Origin: G963666935 sp963666935
GTDB taxonomy: Bacteria; Bacillota; Clostridia; Christensenellales; CAG-138
Direction: 5' to 3'
DNA: 64,000 nt
Assembly: GCA_963666935.1 (NCBI GenBank)
Contig: OY762936.1
Location: 1,054,001 to 1,118,000, forward strand
The notes under the pieces were generated by a model. The model did not search any database. It was given only the letters and a program-made list of their open reading frames with translations, and was not told where the DNA came from. Position numbers and translations under genes: made by a program. Below, piece after piece: positions 63,182 to 64,000 of the stretch (position 1 is its first letter; the number at the start of each line of letters is the position of its first letter).

Positions 63182-64000
63182 GGATCGCGTTTCTCGGAAC
63201 GCCGGATTTCGCCATTCCTTCTTTGCAGATGCTGGTGGATAGTGGCCATGATCTGGCTGTGTTCACCCAGCCGGACCGGCCCAAGGGCAGGCACGGAACC
63301 CTGACGCCTCCGCCGGTGAAGGAACTGGCGCAAAAGTATGGAATAGAGGTTTTTCAATTTGAAAAAATCAGCGCTTTAGACGGGGTTCAAGCGCTTCGCA
63401 ACTTCGCCCCGGAGCTTATGGTCACCGCTGCTTTCGGCCAGATTCTCTCTCGGGAAAATCTGGAGATTCCCACCCATGGCTGCATCAACGTGCATGCTAG
63501 CCTCCTGCCAAAATACCGTGGCGCCGCGCCCATTCAATGGGCCGTCATAGAGGGCGGAAAAGTGACGGGTGTCACCACAATGCTTACCGACGTGGGGCTG
63601 GATACGGGGGATATCCTGCTGTTTCAAGAAACGGAGATCGGTGAAAACGAAACTGCGGGTGCGCTCTTTGACCGGCTGGCCATATTGGGCGCGCAGGTGC
63701 TCAAGGATACCATTTTTGCGCTGCAGGCGGGAACGCTAACAAGAACGCCGCAGGATAACACCCTTGCCACCAAGTGCAGGATGATCAAAAAGGAACTGGG
63801 TAAAATTGACTTCAATCAGCCTTCTTGTGTCATACACAATCTGGTGCGGGGCCTGAATCCATGGCCTGTTGCATATGCGAAGATGGATGGGGAGGCGGTA
63901 AAAATATGGGAAACTCGCAAAACCGAACGGCGGGAAGAAGGCCAATCGGGCGCGTGCGTCATTGCGGACCCAAAAGAGGGTCTTTTCGTAAAGACCGGGG
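63178..64000 (+). CDS. fmt: Methionyl-tRNA formyltransferase (3' end outside window)
   Basis: The frame starts at ATG 63178, overlapping the def stop, and runs open to the window edge with 274 codons. FLGTPDFA, QPDRPKGR, the catalytic Asn-His in NVHASLLPKYRGAAPIQW and the Asp in DVGLDTGDIL identify Fmt, which formylates initiator Met-tRNA using 10-formyl-THF. About 35-40 C-terminal residues are missing. def and fmt are functional opposites and commonly paired. Confidence 0.95.
   Translation, partial: MRIAFLGTPDFAIPSLQMLVDSGHDLAVFTQPDRPKGRHGTLTPPPVKELAQKYGIEVFQFEKISALDGVQALRNFAPELMVTAAFGQILSRENLEIPTHGCINVHASLLPKYRGAAPIQWAVIEGGKVTGVTTMLTDVGLDTGDILLFQETEIGENETAGALFDRLAILGAQVLKDTIFALQAGTLTRTPQDNTLATKCRMIKKELGKIDFNQPSCVIHNLVRGLNPWPVAYAKMDGEAVKIWETRKTERREEGQSGACVIADPKEGLFVKTG

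Overview
The window looks like the chromosome of an anaerobic, endospore-forming member of the Bacillota (Clostridia-like). Evidence: BofA next to a YaaL-type small protein, GerMN-domain lipoproteins, RemA, RelQ, rubrerythrin under a PerR/Fur-like box, an ECF-type folate transporter with a tetrahydrofolate riboswitch, a SAM-I riboswitch before metK, a T-box before pheST, strong AGGAGG ribosome sites and many TTG starts. Almost all of it is core genome. I see no prophage, CRISPR array or transposase.

Layout. 1-4900: tail of an unknown M/G/Q-rich protein, then nth, obg, yhbY, an unknown membrane protein on the minus strand, a nadD-yqeK fusion and rsfS. 4900-12400: a secreted D,D-carboxypeptidase (minus strand), then an overlapping run of response regulator, histidine kinase, two GerMN lipoproteins and mnmA, which recalls actinobacterial mtrA-mtrB-lpqB. 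12400-14000 (minus strand): murI and a protein with two CCG-type cysteine motifs. 14100-19600: a complete rRNA operon, 16S-tRNA-Ala-tRNA-Ile-23S-5S, followed by what looks like a decayed second 5S 3' end. 20000-26800: an EF-G paralogue lacking the usual switch-II histidine, a GNAT enzyme with gpsA (minus strand), a MATE exporter and an alanine racemase.

26800-29500 is the least ordinary stretch: a broken Opp/Dpp-type permease fragment, then formate-tetrahydrofolate ligase between two 57-bp imperfect direct repeats. 29500-35200: tRNA-Asn, a DUF212-type membrane protein, ogt, rubrerythrin, a pseudogene with an amber codon, relQ, a DUF1294-type protein, a TtcA-like enzyme and SAM-riboswitch-controlled metK. 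35300-46300: an orphan P-loop protein, a CtpB-like protease, small DUF378-type and unknown proteins, a zinc-ribbon/SH3 membrane protein, folT under a THF riboswitch, yaaL-bofA, a sirtuin, a CDF transporter, a GlmU-like protein whose uridylyltransferase half is degenerate, type II isocitrate dehydrogenase and a SEC-C protein. 46400-64000: a beta-CASP nuclease-like protein, galE, T-box-pheS-pheT, pcrA-ligA, then yicC-remA-gmk-rpoZ-coaBC-priA-def-fmt, with fmt cut by the window end.

Together the genes cover translation and tRNA modification, genome maintenance, one-carbon metabolism (metK, fhs, folT, def/fmt), cell-envelope synthesis and sporulation-linked functions. The most notable points are the degenerate GlmU half, the repeat-flanked fhs locus with nearby gene debris, the two-component/GerMN cluster, the unusual EF-G paralogue and the RNA switches whose alternative structures can be read in the sequence.
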